Origin: MGBC163016 sp964649145
GTDB taxonomy: Bacteria; Actinomycetota; Coriobacteriia; Coriobacteriales; Eggerthellaceae
DNA length: 64,000 bases
Assembly: GCA_964649145.1 (NCBI GenBank)
Contig: CAZYOQ010000006.1
Location: 1 to 64,000, forward strand
Reading direction: 5' to 3'
Below are positions 42,977 to 52,225 of this stretch, in pieces. Within the stretch, counting starts at the first letter, position 1; each line of letters opens with the position of its first letter. The translations under genes were made by a program, and so were the position numbers. The notes beneath the pieces were generated by a model that was given only the letters and a program-made list of their open reading frames with translations, ran no database searches and was not told the origin of the DNA.

Positions 42977-44323
42977 GTGTTCGCAGAGCTTTCCCAGTCG
43001 GTGGCAGCGTTGTCATTCATCGACATTTTTAATTTCTGCGTCTTCTTGACCTTCTCGTGCTGCTATACCTACCAGCTTTTTTATGTGCTGGTTGTTCTTG
43101 CTCGCAAGCCCAAAAGCGCCAAGGCTAGCCACGAGCATAAGTTTGCTGTCATGATTGCTGCTAGAAACGAGCGCGCTGTTATTGGCGATCTTATTGCTTC
43201 TATAAAGGCTCAAAACTACCCGCAAGAACTAATTGATATCTACGTTATCGCCGACAATTGCACAGACGACACCGCTGCAATTGCACGCGAGGCTGGTGCG
43301 TGCGTTTTCGTTCGCAATAATAAGGAACAGGTTGGCAAAGGCTATGCTCTCGATTATGGTCTGCAAGCCATTTGGCAGGAATTCCCGAATGCTGGGCATG
43401 AGGCCTATTTTGTCTTCGATGCCGATAATGTTCTTGACAGTAATTATTTCCGCGAGATGAACAAGACTTTTGATTCTGGCGCTAGGGTTTCCACATCATA
43501 TAGGAATTCCAAGAACTTCGATAGCAACTGGATAAGCGCCGGTTACGGCGTCTGGTTTTTGCGCGAGGCCAAGTTCTTGAACCAGGCACGCATAACGCTG
43601 AACACTTCTTGTGCTATTTCAGGAACAGGCTTCTTTATTGCTGCCGATATTCTTAAAAGCGCCGGTGGATGGAAATGGCATCTTCTCACAGAAGACATCG
43701 AGTTTTCTGCATCTTCTATCATTTCGGGTGAACGAATTCAGTATTGCCCTACAGCTATCTTGTATGACGAACAACCGACCACTTTCCGAGCTTCGTGGAA
43801 TCAGCGCTTTCGCTGGGCCAAGGGCTTTTACCAGGTTTTTGCACACTATGCATGGGGTCTTGTCAAAGGTATCTTCAAAAACGAACGCGGGCACAAGTTT
43901 GCTTGCTACGACATGCTAATGACCATTGCTCCCGGTATGCTTTTGACCGTTATCTCGATAATTTTTAACGTTACTATTCTTGTGCTGCAGCTTACAGGTG
44001 TTGTGAGTGTGGGAGTAGCTTTTGCAAGCTCCATTTCGTCTATAGCTTTCTGTCTAGCAAGCTATACATTGTTCATGTTTGCCTTCGGCGTGCTTACTAT
44101 CTTTGTTGAGTGGGACAGCATTAGGGCCTCTTCTGCAAGAAAGATTGCGTCTATGTTGACATTCCCGTTGTTCATGCTTACGTATATTCCAATTTGTCTT
44201 GTGGCATTGGTGAAGAAGGCCACTTGGAAGCCTATCGTGCACAATATATCGGTTGACGTGCAGGAATTTGCTCGCGTTAAGGAAACGACAGACGTGCGTG
44301 AGAACAAAGCTATCAATGCTTAG
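42977..44323 (+). CDS. Membrane glycosyltransferase, GT2 family
   Basis: A 448-residue processive-type transferase. One helix near 12-35 is followed by the catalytic domain (about 50-290) with VIADNCTDDTAA, the DXD-like FDADN near 149-153, LTEDIEFS and the QRFRWAKGFYQ (Q-x-x-R-W type) motif, then about four C-terminal helices. This is the layout of cellulose-synthase/hyaluronan-synthase-like enzymes that make and extrude a beta-linked polymer. The start is GTG after AGGAG. The polymer is unknown, and it is not next to other polysaccharide genes. Confidence 0.87.
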   Translation: MFAELSQSVAALSFIDIFNFCVFLTFSCCYTYQLFYVLVVLARKPKSAKASHEHKFAVMIAARNERAVIGDLIASIKAQNYPQELIDIYVIADNCTDDTAAIAREAGACVFVRNNKEQVGKGYALDYGLQAIWQEFPNAGHEAYFVFDADNVLDSNYFREMNKTFDSGARVSTSYRNSKNFDSNWISAGYGVWFLREAKFLNQARITLNTSCAISGTGFFIAADILKSAGGWKWHLLTEDIEFSASSIISGERIQYCPTAILYDEQPTTFRASWNQRFRWAKGFYQVFAHYAWGLVKGIFKNERGHKFACYDMLMTIAPGMLLTVISIIFNVTILVLQLTGVVSVGVAFASSISSIAFCLASYTLFMFAFGVLTIFVEWDSIRASSARKIASMLTFPLFMLTYIPICLVALVKKATWKPIVHNISVDVQEFARVKETTDVRENKAINA

Positions 44324-44397
44324 GCCATTATCCTTGACTAGTGGTTTAGGTCTGCGTGTTAGGCATGCGTTTTAGGCCGGCATCTTTGGCCAATTTC

Positions 44398-45138
44398 TTA
44401 GGCCAGCATCCTTCCAAAAGTCACAGCCGAAATCCGCTTAACTCCGCATCTCTTTAATTCTATGCAGGCGGCATATATGGTAGCCCCTGTAGTGCAGACG
44501 TCGTCAAGCACTATGACACTATCAGGAAGCTCGCAATTATCGCAAATCTTTAAGGTGTTGGTCATGTTCTCGATTCTGTGTGACCTGTCAAGCTTGCGCT
44601 GATCGGCGCTAGATGGGCGATTGAAAAGACATTTGCACTCAAGGCCTAGCATATCCGCGGCTTCCTGAGCGATTTCAAGCGAATGGTCGAACCCGCGCCT
44701 TCTATAGGCCTCTTTTGAGTCAGGAATATATGTTATGGCGTAGTTTTCGCGAATGATATCTGGGTTGATATGATGGCAAATAGCTTGCGCGATGAAAGTG
44801 CTAAGCCTTCGTTCGTTATGGTCTTTGTATGCGCTTACTATTCGCTTAGCCGCATCGTCAAGAATATAAGCATGGGACATTGAATCGAATGGAAGTTTCT
44901 CTAAGCCGCAAGACTTCAGCAAAAGGTCGTTGCATTCCGTGCATTGCACTATCCCGAATGGCGCTCCGCATTTAGGACAGGCAAGGTACTTATCTACGAC
45001 CTTTAAGTTTTTCATACAGCGCTTGCATATGACGTCGGCTCCTGTAATATCGCACACCGCGCAGCGAGTCGGCCAGAGTAGCTCGAATACAAGATCGCGC
45101 CCGAATTCAACGGCCTTTTTTAGTTTCGGTTTTTCCAT
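44398..45138 (-). CDS. comF: ComF-family phosphoribosyltransferase-like protein
   Basis: A 246-residue protein with two N-terminal C-x2-C zinc pairs (CAVC, CKRC, then CPKC, CTEC) and a C-terminal PRTase domain, whose PRPP loop reads VIVLDDVCTTGATI near 208-221. ComF is needed for DNA uptake in competent bacteria and in others seems tied to DNA repair or plasmid biology. No other competence genes are near. The ribosome site before ATG 45138 is not evident; the spacer has a GGTGA/TCACC inverted repeat. It converges with the GT2 gene. Confidence 0.85.
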   Translation of the reverse strand: MEKPKLKKAVEFGRDLVFELLWPTRCAVCDITGADVICKRCMKNLKVVDKYLACPKCGAPFGIVQCTECNDLLLKSCGLEKLPFDSMSHAYILDDAAKRIVSAYKDHNERRLSTFIAQAICHHINPDIIRENYAITYIPDSKEAYRRRGFDHSLEIAQEAADMLGLECKCLFNRPSSADQRKLDRSHRIENMTNTLKICDNCELPDSVIVLDDVCTTGATIYAACIELKRCGVKRISAVTFGRMLA

Positions 45139-45522
45139 TGGGTGAAAGTATCACCAAACGTCTAAAAGGTGTCTTTCAGAAACTTAAAACGAAGTCGTAT
45201 AAAGGGTTTAGGGATAGAGCTTTCAAAACACCTCTGATAGAATTAAATGCTAGCTTCTCCGAGCCTGTAGTTGCGGCAAAGCTTTAATAGAATGTTTTGC
45301 CTAGCCCATGGCAGATGCGGTCAAAAGGGTCCACGTAAGCATTTATGCGTAAGCGTGATGTGAGCATGGCGTATTCTAGATGTAAGCCGCACCGCCTGTT
45401 AATCAGACATAGGGTCTGACGGGCGAGAGGACGTAGCATGTCAAAGCATGCGATATCCCAGTGCGCGAATGTGGGGGCAAAGACTAGGTCAGTCGGAGAA
45501 GCGCGATATCAAGGAGGAACTT
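45139..45522. other. Structured 384-base upstream region of unknown nature
   Basis: This divergent gap before the solute-binding lipoprotein has several hairpins: around 45395-45425 a CCGCC...GGCGG-like arm enclosing CAGAC/GTCTG; near 45435-45452 GCATG/CATGC; and GATATC at 45459 and again at 45506. It may be a long structured leader for the lipoprotein gene. It does not match the motifs of tmRNA, SRP RNA, RNase P or the common riboswitches I know. No open frame is convincing. Confidence 0.4.
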
Positions 45523-46386
45523 TTGAAGAGGAATTGCAAATTATCGTTTGCTTTGATGGTAGTGTTTGTATCTACTGTCATGGCCTTTGCACTTACTGGT
45601 TGTGGCATTCTTCAAAATGAAAACTACACCCCAAAGATGGGCAAAGCTGAACTTAACTCGCCAACTATCGGCCAGGAAGGCACGCTTAGAGTTGGTGTCG
45701 ACGCCACCAATTCGCCTTTAGCTGGGTCTAGCGACGATAAGATCATAGGTATAGACGTTGATCTTGCTGGTGCTCTTGGAGACGAGCTTGGGCTTGCTGT
45801 TGAAGTTAAAGACGTAGGTTCCGACGCCAAAAGCGCTATCGAGAACGGAGACGTTGATATAGTTCTTGGAATTGATAGCGATACAAGCGAAAGTGGTATG
45901 TGGATATCCTCAGAATACATCCCAACAGGAATTGCTCTTTTTGCGCTGGAATCTAGCGGCAAAGACGCGCCAAAAACTAGCGATAACGTAAAGGTAGGAA
46001 CCCAAATATCTTCGAAGAGCGCATGGGCGATAGCCAATTCATTTGGCGACGATGCGCTAGTTTCTGAAAGTGACCTTGCATCTGCTTTCCTGGCGCTTGA
46101 AACAGGGGAAGTTGACTATGTTGCATCGGATGCGATAGTGGGGCTTTATGCTGCCAACAAACAGGATGTAGATATTGAGCTTGTAGGCATTATGGGTGCG
46201 ACATCAGGTTACTGCGCTATGGCCAAGAAAGACAACTCTGATCTTACCTCTGTTATATCTGAGACTTTATCTGGAATAGTGGATGATGGTGTTATGGACG
46301 TTATAGAGCAAAAATGGCTCGTCCACAGCGTAGATTTATCCGGTCTTTCAAAGATCGACCTGAAGTCTTCTAGCGATAAGGAATAG
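45523..46386 (+). CDS. Solute-binding lipoprotein of an amino-acid-type ABC transporter
   Basis: A 287-residue lipoprotein starting at TTG 45523, chosen because AAGGAGG lies six bases ahead and a good signal peptide follows (MKRNCKLSFALM to LTGC, lipid-attached Cys near 28). The rest is a type II periplasmic-binding-like (family 3) domain with LRVGVDATNSPLAGSSDDKIIGIDVDLAGAL-type lobe 1 and the YVASDAIVGL segment of lobe 2. Family 3 members bind polar amino acids. No permease or ATPase gene is adjacent, so it is an orphan partner of a transporter elsewhere. A terminator follows. Confidence 0.85.
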   Translation: MKRNCKLSFALMVVFVSTVMAFALTGCGILQNENYTPKMGKAELNSPTIGQEGTLRVGVDATNSPLAGSSDDKIIGIDVDLAGALGDELGLAVEVKDVGSDAKSAIENGDVDIVLGIDSDTSESGMWISSEYIPTGIALFALESSGKDAPKTSDNVKVGTQISSKSAWAIANSFGDDALVSESDLASAFLALETGEVDYVASDAIVGLYAANKQDVDIELVGIMGATSGYCAMAKKDNSDLTSVISETLSGIVDDGVMDVIEQKWLVHSVDLSGLSKIDLKSSSDKE

Positions 46387-46404
46387 CGTTTAGAAAAGAT
46401 ATCT

Positions 46405-46440
46405 AATGGCCCCTATGATTGCATAGAGGCCATTTTTTTT
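46405..46440 (+). terminator. Rho-independent terminator
   Basis: AATGGCC-C-CTATG, ATTG loop, CATAG-A-GGCCATT ending in eight T, 19 bases past the lipoprotein stop. It lies immediately before the peptidase gene. Confidence 0.92.
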
Positions 46441-46456
46441 GTTTGGAAGGAAAGCG

Positions 46457-49369
46457 ATGATTGATATGAATATGGTGGAGGGTTTTGGCTTTAAGCTTGA
46501 ACTTTCGCAGCCCGTTGAAGAAATTGAAGGCACGGCATATGTTTTTCGCCACGCTACAGGAGCAAGACTGCTCTACTTGCAAAATGATGACAATAATAAA
46601 GGCTTTTCGATAACGTTTAAAACGCCTGCCAACGATGATACTGGCGTGTTTCACATACTTGAACATTCTGTTTTGTGCGGATCAGAAAAATATCCTGTCA
46701 AGGAACCATTCGTAAACTTGCTCAAGAATTCTATGCAGACCTTTCTGAACGCGATGACGTTTCCCGACAAAACTATGTATCCAGTGGCATCCACTAACAT
46801 GCGTGACCTCTTAAACCTTACAAGCGTATATCTCGATGCGGTCTTCCATCCAAATATTTACACCAACAGGCGTATATTCGAACAAGAAGGCTGGCATCTT
46901 GAATGCGGTCCAAAAGAGGAGGGGAATCTGGAATACAACGGCGTTGTTTTCAATGAGATGAAAGGTGCCTTGTCAGACTCTGATTCGGTGCTATTTGATA
47001 CGCTTTCAGCCGCCCTTTTCCCCGACACCGCTTACAGGTTTGAGTCCGGGGGCACTCCTGATGCCATTCCAACTCTTGACTACGAATCTTTCTTGGACAC
47101 TCATGCCAGGCATTACCGCCCCTCGAACAGCTATATCGTTCTGTATGGCAATATGGACTTAGAGCCGTTCCTTGAGCTTATTGACTCTTCTTTGCGCAGT
47201 GCGAAAAACGATAGCACCCCTATAAATGCGCTGGACTTGCAATCGCCAGTTTGCAATATGGCAGTTAAGCGCAAGATGCAAACTTCTCCCGACAGCTCTT
47301 GTGCTGCGCTTGGATTTGTTGTGGCTCAAGCTAAAGACCGAGAACGCATAGCCGCAATCCAGATTTTGTTTGATGCCATTATGGGGTCAAACGAGGCGCC
47401 AATGAAAAAGGCTCTTTTGGCCTCTGGCATCGCAGACGAATATGAGGGAGCGCCAGTAAGTTCGTTAGCCCAGCCGTTTGTGGTTCTTACAGCTAGAGGC
47501 CTTCACTCAGAGGATGCTTTAAGTAAGCTAGAGGCTGCAGTTGCCCACGAAGCTAAACGGCTTTACGAAGGTGGGCTTAGCGAAGACATCGTGGAAGCTG
47601 CCTTAAACCATGCGGAATTCTCAATTAGGGAAGGGGATTTCGGAGTTGCTGATGGTGTGTACTATTCGATTTCGGCAATGCTTGGATGGCTTTATGACGA
47701 CTCTCCGGAGTCGGCTCTTCTCTACATTCGCTATGAAGAGATTCTGCGAAGCCTCAGAGAAAAGCTCGGGACTGGGTATTTCGCGAACCTTATAAGCGAG
47801 ATCTTCCTTGAAAACAAACATAAAGCCTCAGCTGAGGTTATACCTGTAGAAGATGTGGAAGACTGCCCTTCTAGCCTTAGGCTTAAAGAACTTGAATCCA
47901 CATTGTCTGCTTCACAGTTTGAAGAGATTGACATCGAGGCCAACGCACTTCACGAGGCGCAAATGGCTCCAGATGCTGAGATAGATGTGGCGAAGCTTCC
48001 TACTCTTTCCCGCGAAGATGTTGACTCTCCTGCTGAAGAACCGAAGTGTCACATTTTTGATTTAGGGCAGCTGAAGGTCATGCGCCACGATTTAGACACT
48101 CATGGAATCGTTTACGTTTCAAAATATTTCGATCTGGGATGCCTTACATTTGATGACCTTCCTTATGTATCTATTCTTTCAATGGTGCTAGGCAAGATGG
48201 ATACCGAAGCCCACACTGCAACAGAGATAGATACATTGGTTCAATCTGAGCTTGGGTCTTTGAGTTTTTCGTGCGATACATACGCGTCTTCTGAGGGAGC
48301 AAAAGACGTCAGGAGCGTGTTGGTGGTAAGAGCATCATGTCTTGCAAGCAAGATCTTGTCTCTTTGTGACCTTGTAAACGAGATACTTACAACCACTCTC
48401 TTCAATGACCGAACTAGGCTTGAAAACATATTGACTCAGTTCAAGGTGGGCAAAGAACAGCAATTCGTTATGTCAGGTGATGGTGTTGCTAGCACTAGGG
48501 CTGCCTCCTACATTTATCCAAGCGCCCGTCTGGTTGAGCAGACGGCTAATATCGACTTCTACCAGTTTGTGAAAGGTATGCTGGTCGACTTCGACTCGGC
48601 TGCAGACAGTCTTGCAAACAAGTTGCGCGATCTTGCAAAGATCGTTTTCACCGATGACGATTGCTTGCTTTCTTTTGCGGGCTGTGATGAGGCTTTTGAG
48701 TCATATTGCGAAAGTGGCGCTCTATTGGGAACAAATCCTGATAAGCCAAAAGACATTCTTAAAATTCCTACTTTCAAGCCTAAAGACGAAGCCTTTGCTG
48801 TGCCTGCGGATATTGCATATTGCGCCTTGGTCTACGACAGAAGCAAGGTGGATATGCCCCTTGCTGAATTCAGCGGAATATGGGCGATTGCTGCTCGTGT
48901 ACTTTCGTTTGATTATCTTTGGAACGAGGTTCGAGTCGTGGGAGGCGCTTATGGGGTCAAGTTTAATTCCACAAGGCTTGGTTTAACTACCTTCTCGTCT
49001 TTTAGAGACCCGCATGTAAACGAGACATTCGACAGATTTTGCACGTCAGGGGAATGGTTGGCAAAATTCCATCCGCATAAAGACGAATTTGAGGGCTATG
49101 TTGTAAGTACAGCTGCATCGTTTGACAAACCCTTGAAAACGAAAGGTCTAATTCATAGACAGGTAAGCATGTATCTGGGCGGATATTCATACGAGGAGTA
49201 CCTACAACATCGCCAGGAGGTTTTAGATGCAAAATTGAGCGACCTTCTTGCTTTGTCAGAGCCAATTTCTAAGATATGCGAGCAGGCAAATAGGTGCGTT
49301 ATTGGCAACAAGGCGCTGATAGAGCAGTCGGGCTTGGATGTTCCTATCGTTGATCTTATTGGAATATAA
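46457..49369 (+). CDS. M16C zinc metallopeptidase (presequence-protease-like)
   Basis: A 970-residue insulinase-family peptidase. The inverted zinc motif HILEH (His66, Glu69, His70) and VVFNEMKGALSD near 162 (third ligand Glu) are intact in the first domain. As in PreP/Cym1 the four M16 domains are in one chain with a helical hinge near the middle, closing a chamber for short peptides. Without a signal peptide it should act in the cytoplasm on peptide fragments. I use ATG 46457 with GGAAGG ahead; an in-frame TTG at 46439 lies in the terminator tail. Confidence 0.9.
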   Translation: MIDMNMVEGFGFKLELSQPVEEIEGTAYVFRHATGARLLYLQNDDNNKGFSITFKTPANDDTGVFHILEHSVLCGSEKYPVKEPFVNLLKNSMQTFLNAMTFPDKTMYPVASTNMRDLLNLTSVYLDAVFHPNIYTNRRIFEQEGWHLECGPKEEGNLEYNGVVFNEMKGALSDSDSVLFDTLSAALFPDTAYRFESGGTPDAIPTLDYESFLDTHARHYRPSNSYIVLYGNMDLEPFLELIDSSLRSAKNDSTPINALDLQSPVCNMAVKRKMQTSPDSSCAALGFVVAQAKDRERIAAIQILFDAIMGSNEAPMKKALLASGIADEYEGAPVSSLAQPFVVLTARGLHSEDALSKLEAAVAHEAKRLYEGGLSEDIVEAALNHAEFSIREGDFGVADGVYYSISAMLGWLYDDSPESALLYIRYEEILRSLREKLGTGYFANLISEIFLENKHKASAEVIPVEDVEDCPSSLRLKELESTLSASQFEEIDIEANALHEAQMAPDAEIDVAKLPTLSREDVDSPAEEPKCHIFDLGQLKVMRHDLDTHGIVYVSKYFDLGCLTFDDLPYVSILSMVLGKMDTEAHTATEIDTLVQSELGSLSFSCDTYASSEGAKDVRSVLVVRASCLASKILSLCDLVNEILTTTLFNDRTRLENILTQFKVGKEQQFVMSGDGVASTRAASYIYPSARLVEQTANIDFYQFVKGMLVDFDSAADSLANKLRDLAKIVFTDDDCLLSFAGCDEAFESYCESGALLGTNPDKPKDILKIPTFKPKDEAFAVPADIAYCALVYDRSKVDMPLAEFSGIWAIAARVLSFDYLWNEVRVVGGAYGVKFNSTRLGLTTFSSFRDPHVNETFDRFCTSGEWLAKFHPHKDEFEGYVVSTAASFDKPLKTKGLIHRQVSMYLGGYSYEEYLQHRQEVLDAKLSDLLALSEPISKICEQANRCVIGNKALIEQSGLDVPIVDLIGI

Positions 49370-49399
49370 TGATGTTCTTGTTTGCATGTATGTATCACT

Positions 49400-49753
49400 A
49401 TGGGAAATTCTGAAGAGTATAAACATATCAAGGTTTCTTCTGGACATGGCGATGAGGTTGTCATAAAGGCTGGCGTGCGTGATGACGATCTCCCAAACAC
49501 TGAAGTCGAAAGTGTTATAGAACAGCGTACAGAGGTTGTATCAGCAAACTTTGAACTTGACGAGCCGGACGCGCCAAGTGAATCTGCCGAGCTTCACAAA
49601 CCTGTAAGTTCGGTGGAAAGTAACAAGGGTTATAACCCCACAACCCTTGAAGATATCAATGACGCGAAAATGTCGAAAGTCCAAATTGTCGTGATAGTGC
49701 TAGCAGTTTTGGCGGTTGTCGCATTTGTTGTTTGGTATATCGCCTTTAAATAA
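49400..49753 (+). CDS. Small single-pass membrane protein, unknown
   Basis: A 117-residue protein: an acidic hydrophilic N-terminal region (about 1-87) and one membrane helix (about 91-113) at the C terminus, ending YIAFK. I use ATG 49400; an in-frame TTG at 49382 also occurs, and neither has a good ribosome site. It lies 30 bases after the peptidase and ten bases before another membrane-anchored protein, so the three are probably co-transcribed. No family recognised. Confidence 0.6.
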   Translation: MGNSEEYKHIKVSSGHGDEVVIKAGVRDDDLPNTEVESVIEQRTEVVSANFELDEPDAPSESAELHKPVSSVESNKGYNPTTLEDINDAKMSKVQIVVIVLAVLAVVAFVVWYIAFK

Positions 49754-49763
49754 GGAGTTTTCA

Positions 49764-50771
49764 ATGGATAATAATCAAAATATAAGCGGACAACAACCAC
49801 CTTTGCAGTCCGAGCAGCAAACACAGCCTGAGCAGCAGGTACAGTCCCAGCAAACACCTTTTCAGCAAGAAGAGCCAGACCGCTTTCAACAGGATTCTTT
49901 CCAGCCCACTGCCTCCCAAGGTGCAGAAAACGCCGCTTTAGGTGAGGAATCTTCGGAATTAAGCCAGGGTAAAAAGCGTGCGGTACATGCTAAAGCGGCA
50001 TCGTCTGCTTTCATGCAACGATCTGCGAAGATGAGAAAGCTTTATGTGGTGATAATCATATTGCTTTGTATTGTTGTTGCGGCAATAGTCGTACTTGCAG
50101 TGAGGATGGTTTGGACCTCCGATAATTCCGTAACGCAGCAAACCCAAGTTGTCTCCACCGATTTAACCGAAGCAGGCGAGGGTGATGACTCAAGCGGTAA
50201 TGAAGTCCAAAAGACAACCGTTCCAAATCTTGTTGAATTGTTAGGGCAAAAACGAGCTAAAGCCATCGAGATGATAGGACATGGCGCCGAAATTGTAAGC
50301 AGCCGAAAAGTCAAAGAGAAAGGTAGCGATATTGCTCGTGAGCTTACTGTTGAACTTACAGACGAGCCTTCTGATAACAATAGTGGTGCACCAAGTGTTT
50401 ACTTGAGCCTTAATAAAGATGGTAAGGTAGTTCATGTAGGTTATTCAGCAGCGATATCTTCTTTGGGATATGGCTCGGCAAGCTTTGCTGACACGGTCGA
50501 GTCGGAACATATAGTCGAAAACACTCTTGGCGAAGCAGGGCTTAGCGTCGAAGAAGGGTCTGCCGTCTTGCCTGAAGACGAAACTGAGTACAAGTCTTAT
50601 TCGAGCGACGGGTCTGCCACTACAAAAGAGTATTGTTCGTTTTCGGGTAAGGGCACAGCCAATGAAAATACATATGATTGGGAGGCAATCCTGTCTTATG
50701 ACTATACTGTGGCAAACGCGTCTGAAAACCTAAACGACACCATTCGTATAATCTTTATTTACGTCTCCTAG
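49764..50771 (+). CDS. Membrane-anchored protein with Gln-rich N terminus and PASTA-like segment
   Basis: A 335-residue protein. Residues 1-55 are Gln/Pro-rich and presumably disordered in the cytoplasm; a helix spans about 92-116; the outside part carries VPNLVELLGQKRAKAIEMIG near 153-172, the opening pattern of a PASTA domain, and a second beta-rich domain without a known motif. AAGGAG lies six bases before the ATG (49764). PASTA domains sense muropeptides or beta-lactams, but only one half is visible, so the assignment is tentative. Confidence 0.58.
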   Translation: MDNNQNISGQQPPLQSEQQTQPEQQVQSQQTPFQQEEPDRFQQDSFQPTASQGAENAALGEESSELSQGKKRAVHAKAASSAFMQRSAKMRKLYVVIIILLCIVVAAIVVLAVRMVWTSDNSVTQQTQVVSTDLTEAGEGDDSSGNEVQKTTVPNLVELLGQKRAKAIEMIGHGAEIVSSRKVKEKGSDIARELTVELTDEPSDNNSGAPSVYLSLNKDGKVVHVGYSAAISSLGYGSASFADTVESEHIVENTLGEAGLSVEEGSAVLPEDETEYKSYSSDGSATTKEYCSFSGKGTANENTYDWEAILSYDYTVANASENLNDTIRIIFIYVS

Positions 50772-51048
50772 CTTTGGCTAGGTGTATGCAGGCTTTGGGC
50801 TTGTGTGTGCGAAATATTTTTTGTTTGCGCATATAAGCACCTTGCGCTAAACTGATTCAGCTAACACAAGCGGGTCACGCACCCCACCTGGTTCGGCGCT
50901 TTTTTGCAGCTGATGGGTCATTCGAATATGAAGGGTAACATGCTTGCATGTTCTTTTGACGAATACCTGCCGCTGCGCAGGTATTTTTTGTGCACACATG
51001 GTGCATTAACAAATGAGGCGCTAATGCGCCAAGAAGGAGGTGAGCGCA
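50772..51048 (+). promoter_or_regulatory. Leader of infC-rpmI-rplT, probable attenuator
   Basis: The 277-base spacer before infC has AACATG/CATGTT (50937-50952), a strong terminator hairpin at 50962-50989, and a GGCGC/GCGCC hairpin at 51018-51030 just before the ribosome site. ATTCG near 50922-50926 and CGAAT near 50960-50964 can pair around the first hairpin and would compete with the terminator arm. Such leaders of this operon are controlled by L20 or by IF3 elsewhere; which applies here is unknown. Confidence 0.6.
50962..50989 (+). terminator. Leader terminator before infC
   Basis: AATACCTGC and GCAGGTATT form a perfect 9-bp stem around a six-base loop, followed by TTTTG. It lies 60 bases before infC, so it would need read-through. 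Confidence 0.85.
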
Positions 51049-51615
51049 ATAGCCGCTCAAGAGCCAAGGCTCAACGACGAGATTAATATTTCCGAATGCA
51101 GGTTAATTGATTTCGACGGGAACCAAATGGGGGTTTACAAAATCGATCAAGCGCAAAGCATTGCGGACGCAGCTGGTCTTGATTTGGTTGAGATTGCCCC
51201 GAACGCGCAGCCGCCAGTATGCCGCGTCATGGATTACGGCAAGTATAAATACGATCAGGCCATTAAAGCCAAGCAGGCAAAGAAAAACCAGACCAAGATC
51301 GAGATCAAGGAGATGAAGTTTCGTCCAAAGATCGATGTTGGCGACTACGAAACGAAAAAGAAGCATGTACTTCGTTTTCTCTCTGTTGGAAACAAGGTGA
51401 AAATCACCATCATGTTCAGGGGGCGCGAAATGGTTCACCCCGAACAGGGGCTTTCGATCCTTGAACGTTTGGCGGATGATCTCAAAGACGTTGCGGTTGT
51501 CGAGAATCAGCCAAAGATGGAGGGACGCAACATGCACATGCTAATCGCCCCATTATCCCAATCTACCAAGAAGAAGGATTCCGGCAAAGCTTCCAAGAAA
51601 TCGAACGAGGAATAG
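51049..51615 (+). CDS. infC: Translation initiation factor IF-3, ATA start
   Basis: IF-3 binds the 30S subunit and checks start codon and initiator tRNA. The 188-residue protein opens with AAQEPRLNDEIN and has the two-domain plan with the linker near 75-90 (KAKQAKKNQTKIEIKEMKFRP region) and the C-domain to KSNEE. A near-perfect AAGGAGG (51034-51040) is followed after eight bases by ATA at 51049; the nearest in-frame GTG (51040) lies inside that ribosome site and cannot be used with it. IF-3 genes in many bacteria use rare start codons (ATT, ATA, ATC), which lets IF-3 repress itself. Confidence 0.93.
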   Translation: MAAQEPRLNDEINISECRLIDFDGNQMGVYKIDQAQSIADAAGLDLVEIAPNAQPPVCRVMDYGKYKYDQAIKAKQAKKNQTKIEIKEMKFRPKIDVGDYETKKKHVLRFLSVGNKVKITIMFRGREMVHPEQGLSILERLADDLKDVAVVENQPKMEGRNMHMLIAPLSQSTKKKDSGKASKKSNEE

Positions 51616-51633
51616 CGAAAAGGAGTATTAGAA

Positions 51634-51831
51634 ATGCCGAAGATGAAAACACATCGCGGAACAGCTAAAAGGTTTCGCGTAACAGGCAGCGGAAAAATTA
51701 TGCGCTCCAAGGCCTTCAAGAGCCACATTCTGACTAAGAAAAGCCAGAAGCGCAAGCGTAACTTCCGCCACGAGACAGAAGTTGCGAAAGCAGACAACAA
51801 TGCGGTAGCCCGCAACCTAGGCCTCAAATAA
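51634..51831 (+). CDS. rpmI: 50S ribosomal protein L35
   Basis: A 65-residue basic protein with the L35 pattern PKMKTHRGTAKRFRVTGSGK and SHILTKKSQKRKRNFR. It starts 18 bases after infC, with AAAAGGAG before the ATG, and 21 bases before rplT. All features are ordinary. Confidence 0.98.
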   Translation: MPKMKTHRGTAKRFRVTGSGKIMRSKAFKSHILTKKSQKRKRNFRHETEVAKADNNAVARNLGLK

Positions 51832-51852
51832 CCTTAAAGGAGATGCATAGAA

Positions 51853-52206
51853 ATGGCACGAGTAAAAAGATCTATTAATGCAAAGAAGAAGCGCCGTAAG
51901 GTACTATCCCGCGCCAAGGGCTACTATGGCATGCGTTCACGCTCGTATCGTAATGCTAAACAGCAAGTCCAGCATTCCATGCAGTACCAGTATCGTGATC
52001 GTCGCACGAAGAAACGTGAGTTCCGCAAGCTATGGATTACGCGCATCAATGCTGCAGCCCGCGAGAATGGCATGTCTTACTCCACCTTTATGAATGGCCT
52101 TTCAAAGGCTGGGGTCGAGCTTGACCGCAAGGTTTTGGCTGATATGGCCGTGACCGACCCAGATGCGTTTAGCGCCGTTGTTGAGATTGCCAAGGCTGCT
52201 CTTTAA
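51853..52206 (+). CDS. rplT: 50S ribosomal protein L20
   Basis: A 117-residue basic protein with ARVKRSINAKKKRRK and YRDRRTKKREFRKLWITRI, as in L20. L20 is essential early in 50S assembly and in several bacteria represses its own operon. AAAGGAG lies ten bases before the ATG. A GC-rich hairpin follows and closes the unit. Confidence 0.98.
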   Translation: MARVKRSINAKKKRRKVLSRAKGYYGMRSRSYRNAKQQVQHSMQYQYRDRRTKKREFRKLWITRINAAARENGMSYSTFMNGLSKAGVELDRKVLADMAVTDPDAFSAVVEIAKAAL

Positions 52207-52225
52207 TTATTTCAGGTAAAAATTA

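Noticed and set aside
45230..45470. tmRNA, SRP RNA or 6S RNA
   Set aside because: The characteristic conserved ends and loops of these RNAs are absent, so it is reported only as an unexplained structured region.
51040..51615. infC start at GTG 51040
   Set aside because: This GTG lies within the AAGGAGG ribosome site itself; ATA at 51049 has correct spacing and matches the family.
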